A stretch of DNA of 64,000 bases, taken from NCBI RefSeq assembly GCF_030549525.1, contig NZ_CP130831.1, forward strand, positions 4,365,501 through 4,429,500. The letters run 5' to 3'. Under the pieces are notes generated by a model that had not been told where the DNA came from, made no database searches, and saw only the letters and a program-made list of their open reading frames with translations. Position 1 is the stretch's first letter, and every line of letters starts with the position of its first letter. Made by a program: the position numbers and the translations under genes. Below are positions 26,213 to 34,977 of this stretch, in pieces. The DNA is from Stenotrophomonas sp. 704A1 (GTDB taxonomy: Bacteria; Pseudomonadota; Gammaproteobacteria; Xanthomonadales; Xanthomonadaceae).

Positions 26213-28344
26213 TGAACTTCCTCTGTAATGATCTGGTGATAGCGCCGGTCCCGGCGCAGAGCCAGAAGGTCCGGCTCGCTGGCGATCATATTCGGCGGAT
26301 AGCCTTGGGCGATAGCGCGTTGCAGGTGCTGCAGCGCCTGGCTGCGATCACCCGACAGTTCGGCCACGATGGCCGCGCGGAAGCGGATATCGGCGCTGTC
26401 GGCACCCTTGCCCAGCACCTCGGCCATGCGCTGCCGGGCCAGCGGCAGCTGGCCGGCGCGTGCGGCATAAAGCGCGCTGCGACTGCCCAGGGTAGGGCTG
26501 CCCGGACTGCGCTGCAGCAGCGCGCTGGTCATCTGCAGCGCGCGCGTGTGCGCGGCATGTGCCTGCGCCTCGCGGCCGGGCAACCAGCGCAGCGCATCCC
26601 CCAGATTGGCCCACTTCAAATAATCGTTGGGGCTGCCGCTGGCCTGCGAGATCGCCCGCTCGAACGCGTTGGCGGCCTCCACATAGTCACCGCGCGCGAA
26701 CAGCACCGTGCCCAGGTTTCCGTACAGGCGGCCGTTGCTGCCATGGCGCAGGCCCTGCTGCAGCACCTGCAGCGCCGCTTCACTGCGCTCGGCCCTCAGC
26801 AGCACGCCGCTGAGGCTGACATAGGCCTGCACGCCGTCGGGCTTGAGCGCGATGCTCCTGCGCAGTGCGCGCTCGGCACCGGCCAGGTCGTTCTGCTGGT
26901 AGAGCAGCCCACCCAGCGTGTCATGGAACCAGCGCTCGGCGGGGTGGCGACGGATCGCTTCATCCAGCACGGTGCGTGCTTCCGCACCACGGTTCCAGCC
27001 GGCATAGAGGCGCGCCAGCCCCAGCAGCGCGTAGCGGCTGCCAGGATCCAGCGCCAGCGCGCGCCGGTAGTGCTGTTCGGCATCGGTCCTGTTGCCGAGA
27101 TATTCCTCGACCCAGCCGCGCGAGGCCTGCACGACGGCCAGCTGCGGCTCCTGCTGCTCGGCCAGCGCCGCAGCCTGGCGCGCACGGTCAAGCCACACCT
27201 CGTCACGTTCGTCACCGGCGTAGCGCAGGCAGTAGACGATGGCCAGCACCGAGGCCGCCGTCGCATCGCCGCTGTGGCGGGACAGCGCGCCTTCCAGCAC
27301 GGTCGTAGCCTGTGCCAGCGTACCGGATGCATCGAAGTCGGCGAGCAGGCGCTCGGCCTCGGCAACCGGGTCGGCCCGCTGTGCCTCGGACCGCGTACCG
27401 GCGGGTACCGCATCGGCAACACCCGCCCGGTCCTGGCCGATGGACACCACCAGCGCGAGCACCGCCACCCGTGCCGCCACGCGCCAGCGACGCGCACAGG
27501 CCGAGCTGGCCTGCCGGCTGTCGGCCTGCAGTCCGCGCAGGCAGTCGTGCACCTGGCGCATGCTCGACGGACGGTCCTGCGCGCGGTGGCGTGTCATCCG
27601 CTCGATCAACGCAGCCAGTACCGGATCGAATCCCGCCGGCAGCCGCCGCCCGCGGCGATCACCAAACAGGCGTTGATGCAGCAGCGGCCAGGGCGCAGGG
27701 TCCTCGTCGGTGGCCGCACCGCGCAGCGCCTCGAACAGCACCAGGCCCAATGAATAGATATCGGCTGCCGCGCTGGCGCGCGCGCCCAGCAGGCGCTCGG
27801 GGGCCAGATAGCGCAGCGTTCCCCCGCCCTCTTCGGTGGGACTGGCCTGCATCGTCTGCTGTGGATCGAGAGCGCCGCCGGCACCGAAATCGAGGATGCG
27901 CAGCGAGCCGTCGTCAGCCAGCATCAGGTTGGAGGGCTTGAGGTCGCCATGCGCCCAGCCCAGCCCATGCGACACCGCCAGCGCGGCGGCCGCTTCGGCC
28001 CCCAGCTCGATCACCGGTGCCTGCGCGATCCGGCCGTGCAGCGCCAGGATCTGAGCAAGCGTACTGCCGCGGATGCGCTCCATCACGATCGCCAGCTCGC
28101 CGCGGTGCTCCTCCAGTGCATGCACCGCCACGAACGCCCGATGGCGCTGCGCTGCCAGTTGCTGTGCCTCCCTGCGAAGTTCGGCGTTGCCGTGCGCGCC
28201 TGCCGTGGCGAACTTGATGGCCACGTCGCGTGCGAGGCGCTCGTCCCATGCCGCGTGAACCCGGCCAAAGCCGCCCTCGCCCAACACCGCACCGATGCGA
28301 TAGTGGGAAAAATGCCGCCGCTGCGGTCTGTCCTGCGTTTCCAT
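26209..28344 (-). CDS. Ser/Thr protein kinase with C-terminal TPR repeats
   Basis: The 711-residue protein has an intact Hanks-type kinase domain at residues 12-275: glycine loop GEGGFG (22-27), VAIK (K44), catalytic loop HGDLKPSN (132-139), DFG (152-154) and APE (181-183). A probable single membrane span (about 288-303) follows, then some 380 residues of TPR-like helical repeats, e.g. AEQHYRRALALDPGSRYALL and GAERALRRSIALKPD, which would lie outside the inner membrane. An ATG 15 codons upstream exists, but the one at 28344 has AGGGGG at the right distance. The protein phosphorylates Ser/Thr; given the FHA-like regulator 5 kb away, the two may form one signalling path. Confidence 0.88.
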   Translation of the reverse strand: METQDRPQRRHFSHYRIGAVLGEGGFGRVHAAWDERLARDVAIKFATAGAHGNAELRREAQQLAAQRHRAFVAVHALEEHRGELAIVMERIRGSTLAQILALHGRIAQAPVIELGAEAAAALAVSHGLGWAHGDLKPSNLMLADDGSLRILDFGAGGALDPQQTMQASPTEEGGGTLRYLAPERLLGARASAAADIYSLGLVLFEALRGAATDEDPAPWPLLHQRLFGDRRGRRLPAGFDPVLAALIERMTRHRAQDRPSSMRQVHDCLRGLQADSRQASSACARRWRVAARVAVLALVVSIGQDRAGVADAVPAGTRSEAQRADPVAEAERLLADFDASGTLAQATTVLEGALSRHSGDATAASVLAIVYCLRYAGDERDEVWLDRARQAAALAEQQEPQLAVVQASRGWVEEYLGNRTDAEQHYRRALALDPGSRYALLGLARLYAGWNRGAEARTVLDEAIRRHPAERWFHDTLGGLLYQQNDLAGAERALRRSIALKPDGVQAYVSLSGVLLRAERSEAALQVLQQGLRHGSNGRLYGNLGTVLFARGDYVEAANAFERAISQASGSPNDYLKWANLGDALRWLPGREAQAHAAHTRALQMTSALLQRSPGSPTLGSRSALYAARAGQLPLARQRMAEVLGKGADSADIRFRAAIVAELSGDRSQALQHLQRAIAQGYPPNMIASEPDLLALRRDRRYHQIITEEVQ

Positions 28345-28508
28345 CAGTGCCCCCTGCCCGATCACGGAAAGGCACTGAGAATCAGCCATCCCCGGAAGCC
28401 GTGCGACTCACGCCGTCACGAACGCGGAGGACAGACACCGGACGCCAGCGGCTGCACCGGTTTGAATCGTGGAAAATGAACAGCGCAGGCACATTCGAGG
28501 ATTCGCGC

Positions 28509-29342
28509 TCAGCGCAGCACGTGGGTCTCGATCGCCTTGGCCACGCCCTCATCGGCATTGGTGGCGGTTTCAAAGCGCGCTACCGCCTTCACCGCGTCGA
28601 TGGCGTTGCCCATTGCTACGCTGGTTCCGGCGTACTGCAGCATGGTCAGGTCGTTTTCCTGGTCGCCGATGGCCATCACGTTGGCGCGGTCGATGCCCAG
28701 GTGCTCGGCCAGCTTCTGCAGGCTGGGCCCCTTGCCGGCGCGGTGGTCGAACACTTCCAGGAAGAACGGCGCACTCTTGAGCACCGCGAAGCGCTCGGTG
28801 AGAGCCGCGGGCAGGCGCGCGATGGCCGCATCCAGCACGTCGGGCGCGTCGATCATCATCAGCTTGATGAAGGACATGCCCGGATCCATGTCGGCCACGC
28901 GGCGATACGACAGTGGCATGCGCGAAAGGTGCGAATCGGCCACGGTGTAGATGCTGATGTCCTGGTTGGGCGTATACATGCGCTCGCTGTCGAGCGCCTG
29001 GAAATGCACGCCGAGTTCGCGCGCCACCTGCTCGCAGTACAGGAAATCGTCGAAGCTGAGCGGATAGGCGACCACCGTCTCGCGCGTGCCGATGCGCTGC
29101 ACCAGGCCACCGTTGCAGGCGATGCAGTAGTCATCATCGCCCTCGATGCCCAGCTCATGCAGGAACGGCGCCAGGCCCGGCACCGGTCGGCCGCTGGTCA
29201 GCACGATATGCACGCCGAGTGCGCGTGCCTGGGCGATGGCCTGCTTCACGCGCGCGGTGAGGGCGTGCGCGGGGTCCAGCAGGGTGCCATCCATATCGAT
29301 GGCGACCAGTTCGATGGTCGATTGCCTGCGACCCATGTCCAT
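28509..29342 (-). CDS. Cof-type HAD-IIB family phosphatase
   Basis: This 277-residue haloacid-dehalogenase phosphatase has motif I AIDMDGTLLD near the N-terminus, motif II VLTSGRP, motif III Lys in GKGPSLQKLAEHLGI and motif IV MAIGDQENDLTML. The insert between motifs II and III is of the C2 cap type found in YidA and Cof, which dephosphorylate sugar phosphates and related metabolites in the cytoplasm. The ATG at 29342 is preferred; an in-frame TTG lies three codons upstream. The gene stands alone between the kinase and the divergent exoD-like gene. The exact substrate is unknown. Confidence 0.9.
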   Translation of the reverse strand: MDMGRRQSTIELVAIDMDGTLLDPAHALTARVKQAIAQARALGVHIVLTSGRPVPGLAPFLHELGIEGDDDYCIACNGGLVQRIGTRETVVAYPLSFDDFLYCEQVARELGVHFQALDSERMYTPNQDISIYTVADSHLSRMPLSYRRVADMDPGMSFIKLMMIDAPDVLDAAIARLPAALTERFAVLKSAPFFLEVFDHRAGKGPSLQKLAEHLGIDRANVMAIGDQENDLTMLQYAGTSVAMGNAIDAVKAVARFETATNADEGVAKAIETHVLR

Positions 29343-29501
29343 CTTGTTCAACCTGCATGCGGGCCGACCATTTTAGGACAGCCCCCGGCCTCATGCCCGG
29401 TTCACCTCTGACCGGCAGGCTCCGGGGATACTCGGTGGGCCTGTGCGTCCCCCACCGCAGGACGGCCCCTGACCGCCCTACCCTGGACATCTGCCCGACG
29501 C

Positions 29502-30164
29502 ATGACCTACAACGCCCCCGAGACCTCCGACGCCGCGCCGCTTGCCCAGCAGATTGAAGACCTGATCGACGGCCTGCCCGGCGAGCAGATCCGCGTTGGC
29601 ACCCTGCTGCAGGCGCTGGGCGATGAAGGCCTGATGCTGGTGGTGATCCTGCTGTCGGCGATCTTCCTGATCCCGGTATCGATCCCCGGGCTGAGCACGG
29701 TGTTCGGTGCCTCCATCCTGCTGATCGGCCTGAGCCGCGTACGCGGCCGGCCGCTGTGGGTGCCGCAGCGCCTGGCCGGCAGGGAAATCGCCACCGACAC
29801 GTTGAAGGCCAACCTGGGCCGTGCGCTGAAGTGGGTGCACCGCATGGAGCGGCTGTCGCGGCCGATGCGGCTGGCCGCGATGGTGCGCTCGAAGAAGATG
29901 ATGCGGCTGAACAACCTGGCGCTGGTGTTCGCCACGATCCTGCTGATGCTGCCGGCCGGGCCGATTCCCTTCAGCAACACGCTGCCGGCACTGGCGCTGA
30001 TGTCCTTCGCCATCGGCTTCATCCAGCGCGATGGCGCTGCGGTGGCGGCCGGCTACGGCTTCGTGGTGGCCTCGCTGGTGTACTTCGGCGTGCTGCTGGG
30101 GGGCGTGGGGTTTGCGGCCGATTCGGTGTTCAGTGGATTCCGCGCGGCGCCTTCGGAAATGTAG
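29502..30164 (+). CDS. ExoD family exopolysaccharide-synthesis membrane protein
   Basis: The 220-residue protein matches the ExoD family: a soluble N-terminus (QIEDLIDGLPGEQIRVGTLL), the span LMLVVILLSAIFLIPVSIPG, a conserved FGASILLIGLSRVRGRPLWVP loop, a basic helix (MERLSRPMRLAAMVRSK) and three further spans with LLPAGPIPFSNTLPALAL. ExoD was described for its effect on exopolysaccharide production and alkali tolerance in rhizobia; the molecular activity is unknown. No polysaccharide genes lie nearby. It is followed by a cluster of palindromic repeats. Confidence 0.88.
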   Translation: MTYNAPETSDAAPLAQQIEDLIDGLPGEQIRVGTLLQALGDEGLMLVVILLSAIFLIPVSIPGLSTVFGASILLIGLSRVRGRPLWVPQRLAGREIATDTLKANLGRALKWVHRMERLSRPMRLAAMVRSKKMMRLNNLALVFATILLMLPAGPIPFSNTLPALALMSFAIGFIQRDGAAVAAGYGFVVASLVYFGVLLGGVGFAADSVFSGFRAAPSEM

Positions 30165-30188
30165 CGGCGAGCCTACGGTCGGCTGCTT

Positions 30189-30297
30189 CCGGCCTTTCTG
30201 TAGAGTCGAGCCATGCTCGACTGCTCCTGGCAGAAGCAGTCGAGCATGGCCCGACTCTACAAAGGCCGGATCCATTAGCCGTCGAGCGTGGCTCGAC
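30189..30297. repeat. SMAG/GTAG repeat dimer plus a third single unit
   Basis: TGTAGAGTCGAGCCATGCTC (from 30199) opens a 27-nt arm that pairs with an arm at 30235-30261 with one mismatch around a 9-nt spacer, and the pairing extends through flanking CCGGCCTTT/AAAGGCCGG. Each arm is itself a small palindrome beginning with GTAG. A third unit, GTCGAGC-GTG-GCTCGAC, lies at 30281-30297. This is the dimeric arrangement typical of SMAG elements and lies between convergent genes. Confidence 0.88.
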
Positions 30298-30306
30298 TCT
30301 GCAGAA

Positions 30307-31617
30307 CTACTTGGCTGACACCCGCCACACCACGTCGCCCACATCGTCGGCCACCAGCAGCGCCCCCTCCGCATCGATCGCCATGCCGACCGGCGCGCCC
30401 ATCAGCGTCTTCTCATCCTTGGACGCAAACCCGCTCACTACCGCTTCCGGCCGCCCCGCCGGCTTGCCGTCCTTGAACGGCACGTACACCACCTCGTAAC
30501 CGCTCAGCGGCGAGCGGTCCCAGCTGCCGTGCTCGCCGATGAAGGCGCCGCCGTGGTACTTCGCCGGCAGTGCCTGGCCGGTGTAGAACAGCAGGCCCAG
30601 CGGTGCCACGTGCGAGCCGATGGCGAAGTCGGGGCGGATGGCCTTGGCCACCAGGTCCGGCCGCTGCGGCTGCACGCGCTCATCCACGTGCTGGCCGTAG
30701 TAGCTGTAGGGCCAGCCATAGAAGCCGTCTTCCTGCACCGAGGTGAGGTAATCCGGCACCAGGTCGGCGCCGATCTCGTCGCGCTCGTTCACCACCGCCC
30801 ACAGCGTGCCGGTGCTCGGCTCCCAGTCCAGGCCGGTGGGGTTACGCAGGCCTGAAGCGTAGATGCGGCTGCCGCGGGTGGCCACGTCCACTTCCAGCAC
30901 CACCGCGCGCCGGTACTCGACCGCCAGCCCGTTCTCGGTGATGTTGCTGTTGGAGCCCACCCCCACGTACAGCTTGCTGCCATCGCGGCTGGCCAGCAGT
31001 TCCTTGGTCCAGTGGTGGTTGATGGTGCTGGGCAGGTCGGTGAACTCGCTGCCCTTGTCGGACATGCGGGTTTCGCCCGGCACGTAGTGATACTTCATGA
31101 TGTTGCCGGTGTTGGCCACGTACAGCGTGTCACCGATCAGCTGGATGCCGAACGGCGAATGCAGACCTTCGATGTAGACATGCTGGGTCCAGGTCGTGGT
31201 GCCGGGCGTGCGCCGCAGCAGGGTGACCCGGTTGCCGCCCTTGCCGGCCTTGCCCGAACGCGCCTTCACCTTGCCGGCGATCCATTGCTTGGGCGTGGTG
31301 ACCGGCTCCTCGCCGGGCCCATTGCCTTCCACCACCAGCACGTCACCGTTGGGCAGGGTGAGCAGACGGCGCGGATGCTGCAGGTTGGCCGCGATGCGTT
31401 CGATCTTCAGGCCCTCGGCCACTGACGGCGCTTGGCCCTCGGCCCAGCCCACGCCACGCGGCACCTGCATCGGCGGCATCAGGAAGTTCTTGGGTGCCGG
31501 CAACGGCGGCTGCGCGCCGGACTGGTCGGTCGGATGGTATTCGGCCTTGCCGGCGCAGGCCGACAGCATCACGGCCAGCGCCAGGGCGCCCACGGTGGGC
31601 AGGATGTACTTAGCCAT
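30307..31617 (-). CDS. PQQ-dependent sugar dehydrogenase-like lipoprotein
   Basis: The 436-residue protein has a lipoprotein signal (MAKYILPTVGALALAVMLSAC, Cys21) and a six-bladed propeller of the glucose/sorbosone dehydrogenase family. Diagnostic segments include LQHPRRLLTLPNGDVLVVEG, ASGLRNPTGLDWEPSTGTLW followed by VVNERDEIG, and FIGEHGSWDRSPLSGYEVVY. Such enzymes oxidise aldose sugars or related compounds in the periplasm with pyrroloquinoline quinone. The expected His in the active-site HSPFG motif is present (EGLHSPFGIQ). It overlaps the upstream DUF2231 gene by 8 bp, so the two are cotranscribed; the membrane partner may take part in electron transfer or anchoring. The substrate cannot be told. 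Confidence 0.87.
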   Translation of the reverse strand: MAKYILPTVGALALAVMLSACAGKAEYHPTDQSGAQPPLPAPKNFLMPPMQVPRGVGWAEGQAPSVAEGLKIERIAANLQHPRRLLTLPNGDVLVVEGNGPGEEPVTTPKQWIAGKVKARSGKAGKGGNRVTLLRRTPGTTTWTQHVYIEGLHSPFGIQLIGDTLYVANTGNIMKYHYVPGETRMSDKGSEFTDLPSTINHHWTKELLASRDGSKLYVGVGSNSNITENGLAVEYRRAVVLEVDVATRGSRIYASGLRNPTGLDWEPSTGTLWAVVNERDEIGADLVPDYLTSVQEDGFYGWPYSYYGQHVDERVQPQRPDLVAKAIRPDFAIGSHVAPLGLLFYTGQALPAKYHGGAFIGEHGSWDRSPLSGYEVVYVPFKDGKPAGRPEAVVSGFASKDEKTLMGAPVGMAIDAEGALLVADDVGDVVWRVSAK

Positions 31618-32050
31618 GACGACCTCCCTGCAGCACCGGCGGCTGCAGCGAAAGCAGGATGAAGCCCAGCGCGATCAGCAGCACGGTCAGCGCCGAGAGA
31701 ACGGTGCCGGGCACGGCAACGGCATAGGCGTCGCGGCTGTGCACGAACGCATTCCAGACGGCCAGCACGATGGCGACCAGGTTGAGCAGGAAGTCGACGC
31801 GGTCGGTACCGGTGGCGGTACCGTTGCGGCGCCATACCGCGAACAGGTTGATCAGGCGCGGGATGATGGCGATCAGCAGGCCGAAGGTGATCAGCCATGC
31901 CGCCGACTTGCCCCACATCACCTCGGCGGTGTTGAGATAGAGGATGTCGAAGATGAGGCCGGCCACGAAGAAGCCGAACGGTATCGGATTCAACAGGCTG
32001 AAGAGCGTGGTGCCGAGGCCGCGATGGGCCTGGGCGACGGGGTTGACCAT
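31610..32050 (-). CDS. DUF2231 family membrane protein
   Basis: The 146-residue protein has four hydrophobic spans in the DUF2231 pattern: LLNPIPFGFFVAGLIFDILY, KSAAWLITFGLLIAIIPRL, VDFLLNLVAIVLAVWNAFVHS and a last span ending LGFILLSLQPP. Members of this family often lie beside periplasmic dehydrogenases or cytochromes and may hold haem, but no function is established. The ATG at 32050 was chosen because the homologous part begins directly after it. The 3' end overlaps the sugar dehydrogenase gene by 8 bp. Confidence 0.82.
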   Translation of the reverse strand: MVNPVAQAHRGLGTTLFSLLNPIPFGFFVAGLIFDILYLNTAEVMWGKSAAWLITFGLLIAIIPRLINLFAVWRRNGTATGTDRVDFLLNLVAIVLAVWNAFVHSRDAYAVAVPGTVLSALTVLLIALGFILLSLQPPVLQGGRHG

Positions 32051-32513
32051 GGTCGTGCTCCGGGACGGGAAGGGGTGCACGGGCTGTAGTAGCACAAGGG
32101 GTCGGGAGGGGGTGCGATGACGCCCTGCTGCCATTGCCTGGGCCATTGCGCGCACGCCACGCTGCGCCGGATCCTCTTCGCGTACCTCATGGAATGGAAC
32201 GGCAGCAGGGTCTCGCAGCCGAATGCGTGTTCCATGCGGGTGCGGACCAGAGCGCCGGCCGCGTACGCGGAGGTGGCCCGGTGAGCGGTGCGGGTGGATC
32301 GTGCCAGCCAAGGTGGCCCCCCCGATGCCCAGGCCTGCGCGGCGCAGTCGTGATTACCAGGCGGCATAAGCGTTTGTGACGCAATTGGCACATCTGCAGA
32401 TTGCGTCTGTGAAGAGGTAGGGGGTTGTTCGTTGTGTCGCGTTTGGCTCGTTGCGATGGGGCAGTTCCGCCCCGCCGTCCTGCCATGCCGATTCACAACA
32501 GAAGGATTCGTGT
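32051..32513. other. Gene-free 463-bp divergent promoter region
   Basis: The stretch separates the DUF2231 gene (minus) from the protease gene (plus) and must hold both promoters. No coding pattern, GTAG repeat or strong palindrome is visible. The last 150 bp before the protease are noticeably richer in T and less GC-rich than the rest. Confidence 0.5.
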
Positions 32514-34280
32514 ATGAAGCGACACACGCAACGCTCCGCGCCACCGCGCTCTGCGCGCCTGGCCCTGGCCACTGCCCTGGTACTGGGCAGCCTGGCCGTT
32601 ACCGCCCAGGCGCAGCAGGCCGATCCACTGGCCGGTATCCAGTGGCATCTGCTCAATACCGGGCAGACCGTGCCGGCCGATACGCTGCCGGTGGCCGGCA
32701 ACGATCTGAATGTCGACGGCCTGTTCCGCAATGGCATCCGTGGCCAGGGCGTAGTGATCGGCATCGTCGATGACGGCCTGCAGATCGCCCACCCGGACCT
32801 GGCCGCCAACGTGGCGGCGGTGGCCGGCAAGAACTTCGCTAACGGCTCCAACAATCCCACGCCGTCCAACCCGGATGCCGACAATCACGGCACCATGGTC
32901 GGCGGCATTGCCGGTGCAGTGGGCGCCAACAACCGCGGCGTACGCGGCGTTGCACCGGCCGCCACGCTGAAGGGCTTCAACGTGCTGGCCTCCAATGCGC
33001 AGGGCAATCAGCAGAGCAACATCGAATACGCCTGGTGGGATGGCGCGGAGTCGGCCGATGTGCAGGTGTTCAACAACAGCTGGGGCGCCGGCCCGGGCAA
33101 TCCCAACCTGCCGGTGGCCTACAGCCAGAACACCGCCAACGCCTATGAGCAGGCGCTGTCGGGCACGCGCGGCGGCCGCGGCGGCATCTACGTGAAGTCG
33201 GCCGGCAACAACTTCAACAACGCTTCGATCAGCCAGACCCAGGACGTCTGCACCACCGACACCAAGAACCGCAACACCGGCTGTGTGCCGGCCGGGCGCG
33301 ATCCACGCAACAACCTGTTCAACGTGATCACCGTGGGTGCGGTGCGCGCCGATGGCGTGCGTTCGTCGTACTCGTCCACCGGTTCGGCGCTGTGGGTATC
33401 AGCCTTCGGTGGCGAGTACGGCCTACAGGCACAGTACGCGCCGAACCTGGTGGCACGCGCCTACGACCCGGCCATCGTCACCACCGACGTGACCGGCTGC
33501 ACGCAGGGCAGCAACAAGAACAGCAACCGCCAGAACACACTGGACAGCAACCTGTCGGCCATCGACAGCACCTGCAACTACACCGCCAAGATGAACGGTA
33601 CGTCGGCGTCGGCACCGATGGTGTCGGGCGTGGCGGCGCTGGTGCTGGAAGCCAACCCGAACCTGTCCTACCGCGATGTGAAGTACATCCTGGCCACCAC
33701 CGCCACCCGCAACCATCCCAACCAGCCGGCGGTGACACTGGCCGATGGCCGCGTGCTGGTACCGGGCTGGACGGTGAACGCTGCCAACCGTGCCTACAGC
33801 AACTGGTATGGCTTCGGCGTGGTCAATGCGGCACGTGCGGTGCAGGTGGCCGAATCCTTCCAGTCGCTGGGCCCGCTGCTGGATACCGGCTGGCGCACCA
33901 CCACGCGCACCGTTGCCATCGGCAATACCTCGGCCGCTGCGGCGCGGTTGACCTTCCAGGTGGCCAATGGCGCACGCAACATCGAGTCGGTGCAGCTGGG
34001 CTTCCGGGTGAACCACAGCAACACCCGCCAGCTGCAGTTCGTGCTGGTGTCGCCCAGCGGCACGCGCAGCGTGGTGCAGCCGGCCTTCACCGCCATCGGT
34101 TCGGGCACCAATGGCGTGCAGCGCAACTTCACCAACTGGGACCTGCTGTCCAGCAATGCCTTCCTGGATGAGAGTGCCACCGGCACCTGGACCCTGGAAG
34201 TGACCGACATGGGGCAGGCCGCGAACGCTGCATCGCGCGGCAACCTCGAATTCTTCAAGATCCGCGTTCTGGGGCACTGA
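32514..34280 (+). CDS. Secreted kexin-like subtilase (S8) with a C-terminal P domain
   Basis: The 588-residue protease has a long signal peptide (to about AQA, residue 33) and starts its mature domain almost at once with DPLAGIQWHLLNTGQ, as in proprotein convertases. The catalytic triad is complete: Asp in GIVDDGLQIAHPDL (about 86), His in NHGTMVGGIAG (H125) and Ser in NGTSASAPMVSGVAAL (S364), with the oxyanion Asn in KSAGNN. Residues 450-588 form a P/Homo-B domain ending in WTLEVTDMGQA and LEFFKIRVLG. There is no N-terminal I9 propeptide. The next gene, overlapping by one base, encodes a small secreted protein likely to serve as its chaperone. The ATG at 32514 fits the signal peptide. The protein is expected in the periplasm or outside the cell. 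Confidence 0.93.
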   Translation: MKRHTQRSAPPRSARLALATALVLGSLAVTAQAQQADPLAGIQWHLLNTGQTVPADTLPVAGNDLNVDGLFRNGIRGQGVVIGIVDDGLQIAHPDLAANVAAVAGKNFANGSNNPTPSNPDADNHGTMVGGIAGAVGANNRGVRGVAPAATLKGFNVLASNAQGNQQSNIEYAWWDGAESADVQVFNNSWGAGPGNPNLPVAYSQNTANAYEQALSGTRGGRGGIYVKSAGNNFNNASISQTQDVCTTDTKNRNTGCVPAGRDPRNNLFNVITVGAVRADGVRSSYSSTGSALWVSAFGGEYGLQAQYAPNLVARAYDPAIVTTDVTGCTQGSNKNSNRQNTLDSNLSAIDSTCNYTAKMNGTSASAPMVSGVAALVLEANPNLSYRDVKYILATTATRNHPNQPAVTLADGRVLVPGWTVNAANRAYSNWYGFGVVNAARAVQVAESFQSLGPLLDTGWRTTTRTVAIGNTSAAAARLTFQVANGARNIESVQLGFRVNHSNTRQLQFVLVSPSGTRSVVQPAFTAIGSGTNGVQRNFTNWDLLSSNAFLDESATGTWTLEVTDMGQAANAASRGNLEFFKIRVLGH

Positions 34281-34858
34281 TGATGAAGACGACCATTCTG
34301 TTGAGCACGCTCGCCTTCGCGGCGATGACCTCCCCTGCCTGGGCACAGAGCTCGGGGCAGACCCCGCCTGCAAAGACCCTGTCCACCGTGGATGCGCAGG
34401 AGCTGAAGGCCTCGGCCACCGGCCGTGCCTTCGATGTGGGCGGCACACGCTTCCAGCTGTCGCCGTCCACCTCGGTAAAGCAGGCGGCGGGCGGCCAGTT
34501 CACGATCACCCCGCAGACAGCAGCCACCGCCACTTCGCGCAGCAAGCGTTCGCTGGATGGCGCGGCCGCAGCGGGTGCTGACGCCGGTGCCGGCAAGTTC
34601 GCCGCCGCGGTATCCAATGATGGTGCGCCGGTGGTGGCGACCTCGCGGGTGAAAGTGTTCTTTACCGATGCGGGCTCGGCGCAGCGTGCGGCCAAGGCCA
34701 CCGGGGGCACCGTGGTGAAGGTGTCCAAGGCCGCAGGCCTGGCGATCGTGGAGTACCCGTCGGTGAACGCGGCACTGGATGCGAGCACCCGGCTGCTGTC
34801 GACCGCGGGCGTCAAGGCGGCCGAGCCGGACGTGGTGCAGTGGGAAGAGAAGAAGTGA
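34280..34858 (+). CDS. Secreted partner of the protease, probable external propeptide/chaperone
   Basis: This 192-residue protein has a signal peptide (MMKTTILLSTLAFAAMTSPA) and a Ser/Ala/Gly-rich middle. Its C-terminal domain (residues 120-190) reads SRVKVFFTDAGSAQRAAKAT, then VVKVSKAAGLAIVEYPSVNA and a helix, ending VKAAEPDVVQWEEKK. That beta-alpha-beta pattern with an extended C-terminal tail resembles subtilisin propeptides (I9). Start and stop overlap in TGATG, so translation is coupled to the protease. In Aeromonas sobria serine protease a small protein encoded directly after the protease folds and inhibits it; the same arrangement here suggests that role. Confidence 0.72.
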   Translation: MMKTTILLSTLAFAAMTSPAWAQSSGQTPPAKTLSTVDAQELKASATGRAFDVGGTRFQLSPSTSVKQAAGGQFTITPQTAATATSRSKRSLDGAAAAGADAGAGKFAAAVSNDGAPVVATSRVKVFFTDAGSAQRAAKATGGTVVKVSKAAGLAIVEYPSVNAALDASTRLLSTAGVKAAEPDVVQWEEKK

Positions 34859-34877
34859 TCTAGGGCGTTGCGTGGTG

Positions 34878-34910
34878 CCCCGGCCGGTTGGCTCTCCTGG
34901 CCGGCCGGGG
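34878..34910. terminator. Hairpin between convergent genes
   Basis: CCCCGGCCGG (34878-34887) pairs perfectly with CCGGCCGGGG (34901-34910) around a 13-nt loop. It lies 19 bp after the protease partner's stop. There is no T-run, so it would be an imperfect terminator. Confidence 0.5.
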
Positions 34911-34943
34911 ATTGGCGAACGGGGGTGCCCGGCAAGCAGACGC

Positions 34944-34977
34944 GGTAGCGCCGCGCCCTGCCCGGCGCCGTGCTACC
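34944..34977. repeat. GTAG-type palindrome overlapping the end of the SCO gene
   Basis: GGTAGC (34944-34949) and GCTACC (34972-34977) bracket a GC-rich imperfect palindrome containing GCCGCGCC and GGCGCCG. The stop codon of the SCO gene (34973-34975) is inside its right arm. Confidence 0.6.

Noticed and set aside
28345..28508. Sigma-54 promoter before the kinase gene
   Set aside because: I looked for GG-N10-GC on the minus strand and saw no good match, so shared control with the collar operon is not supported.
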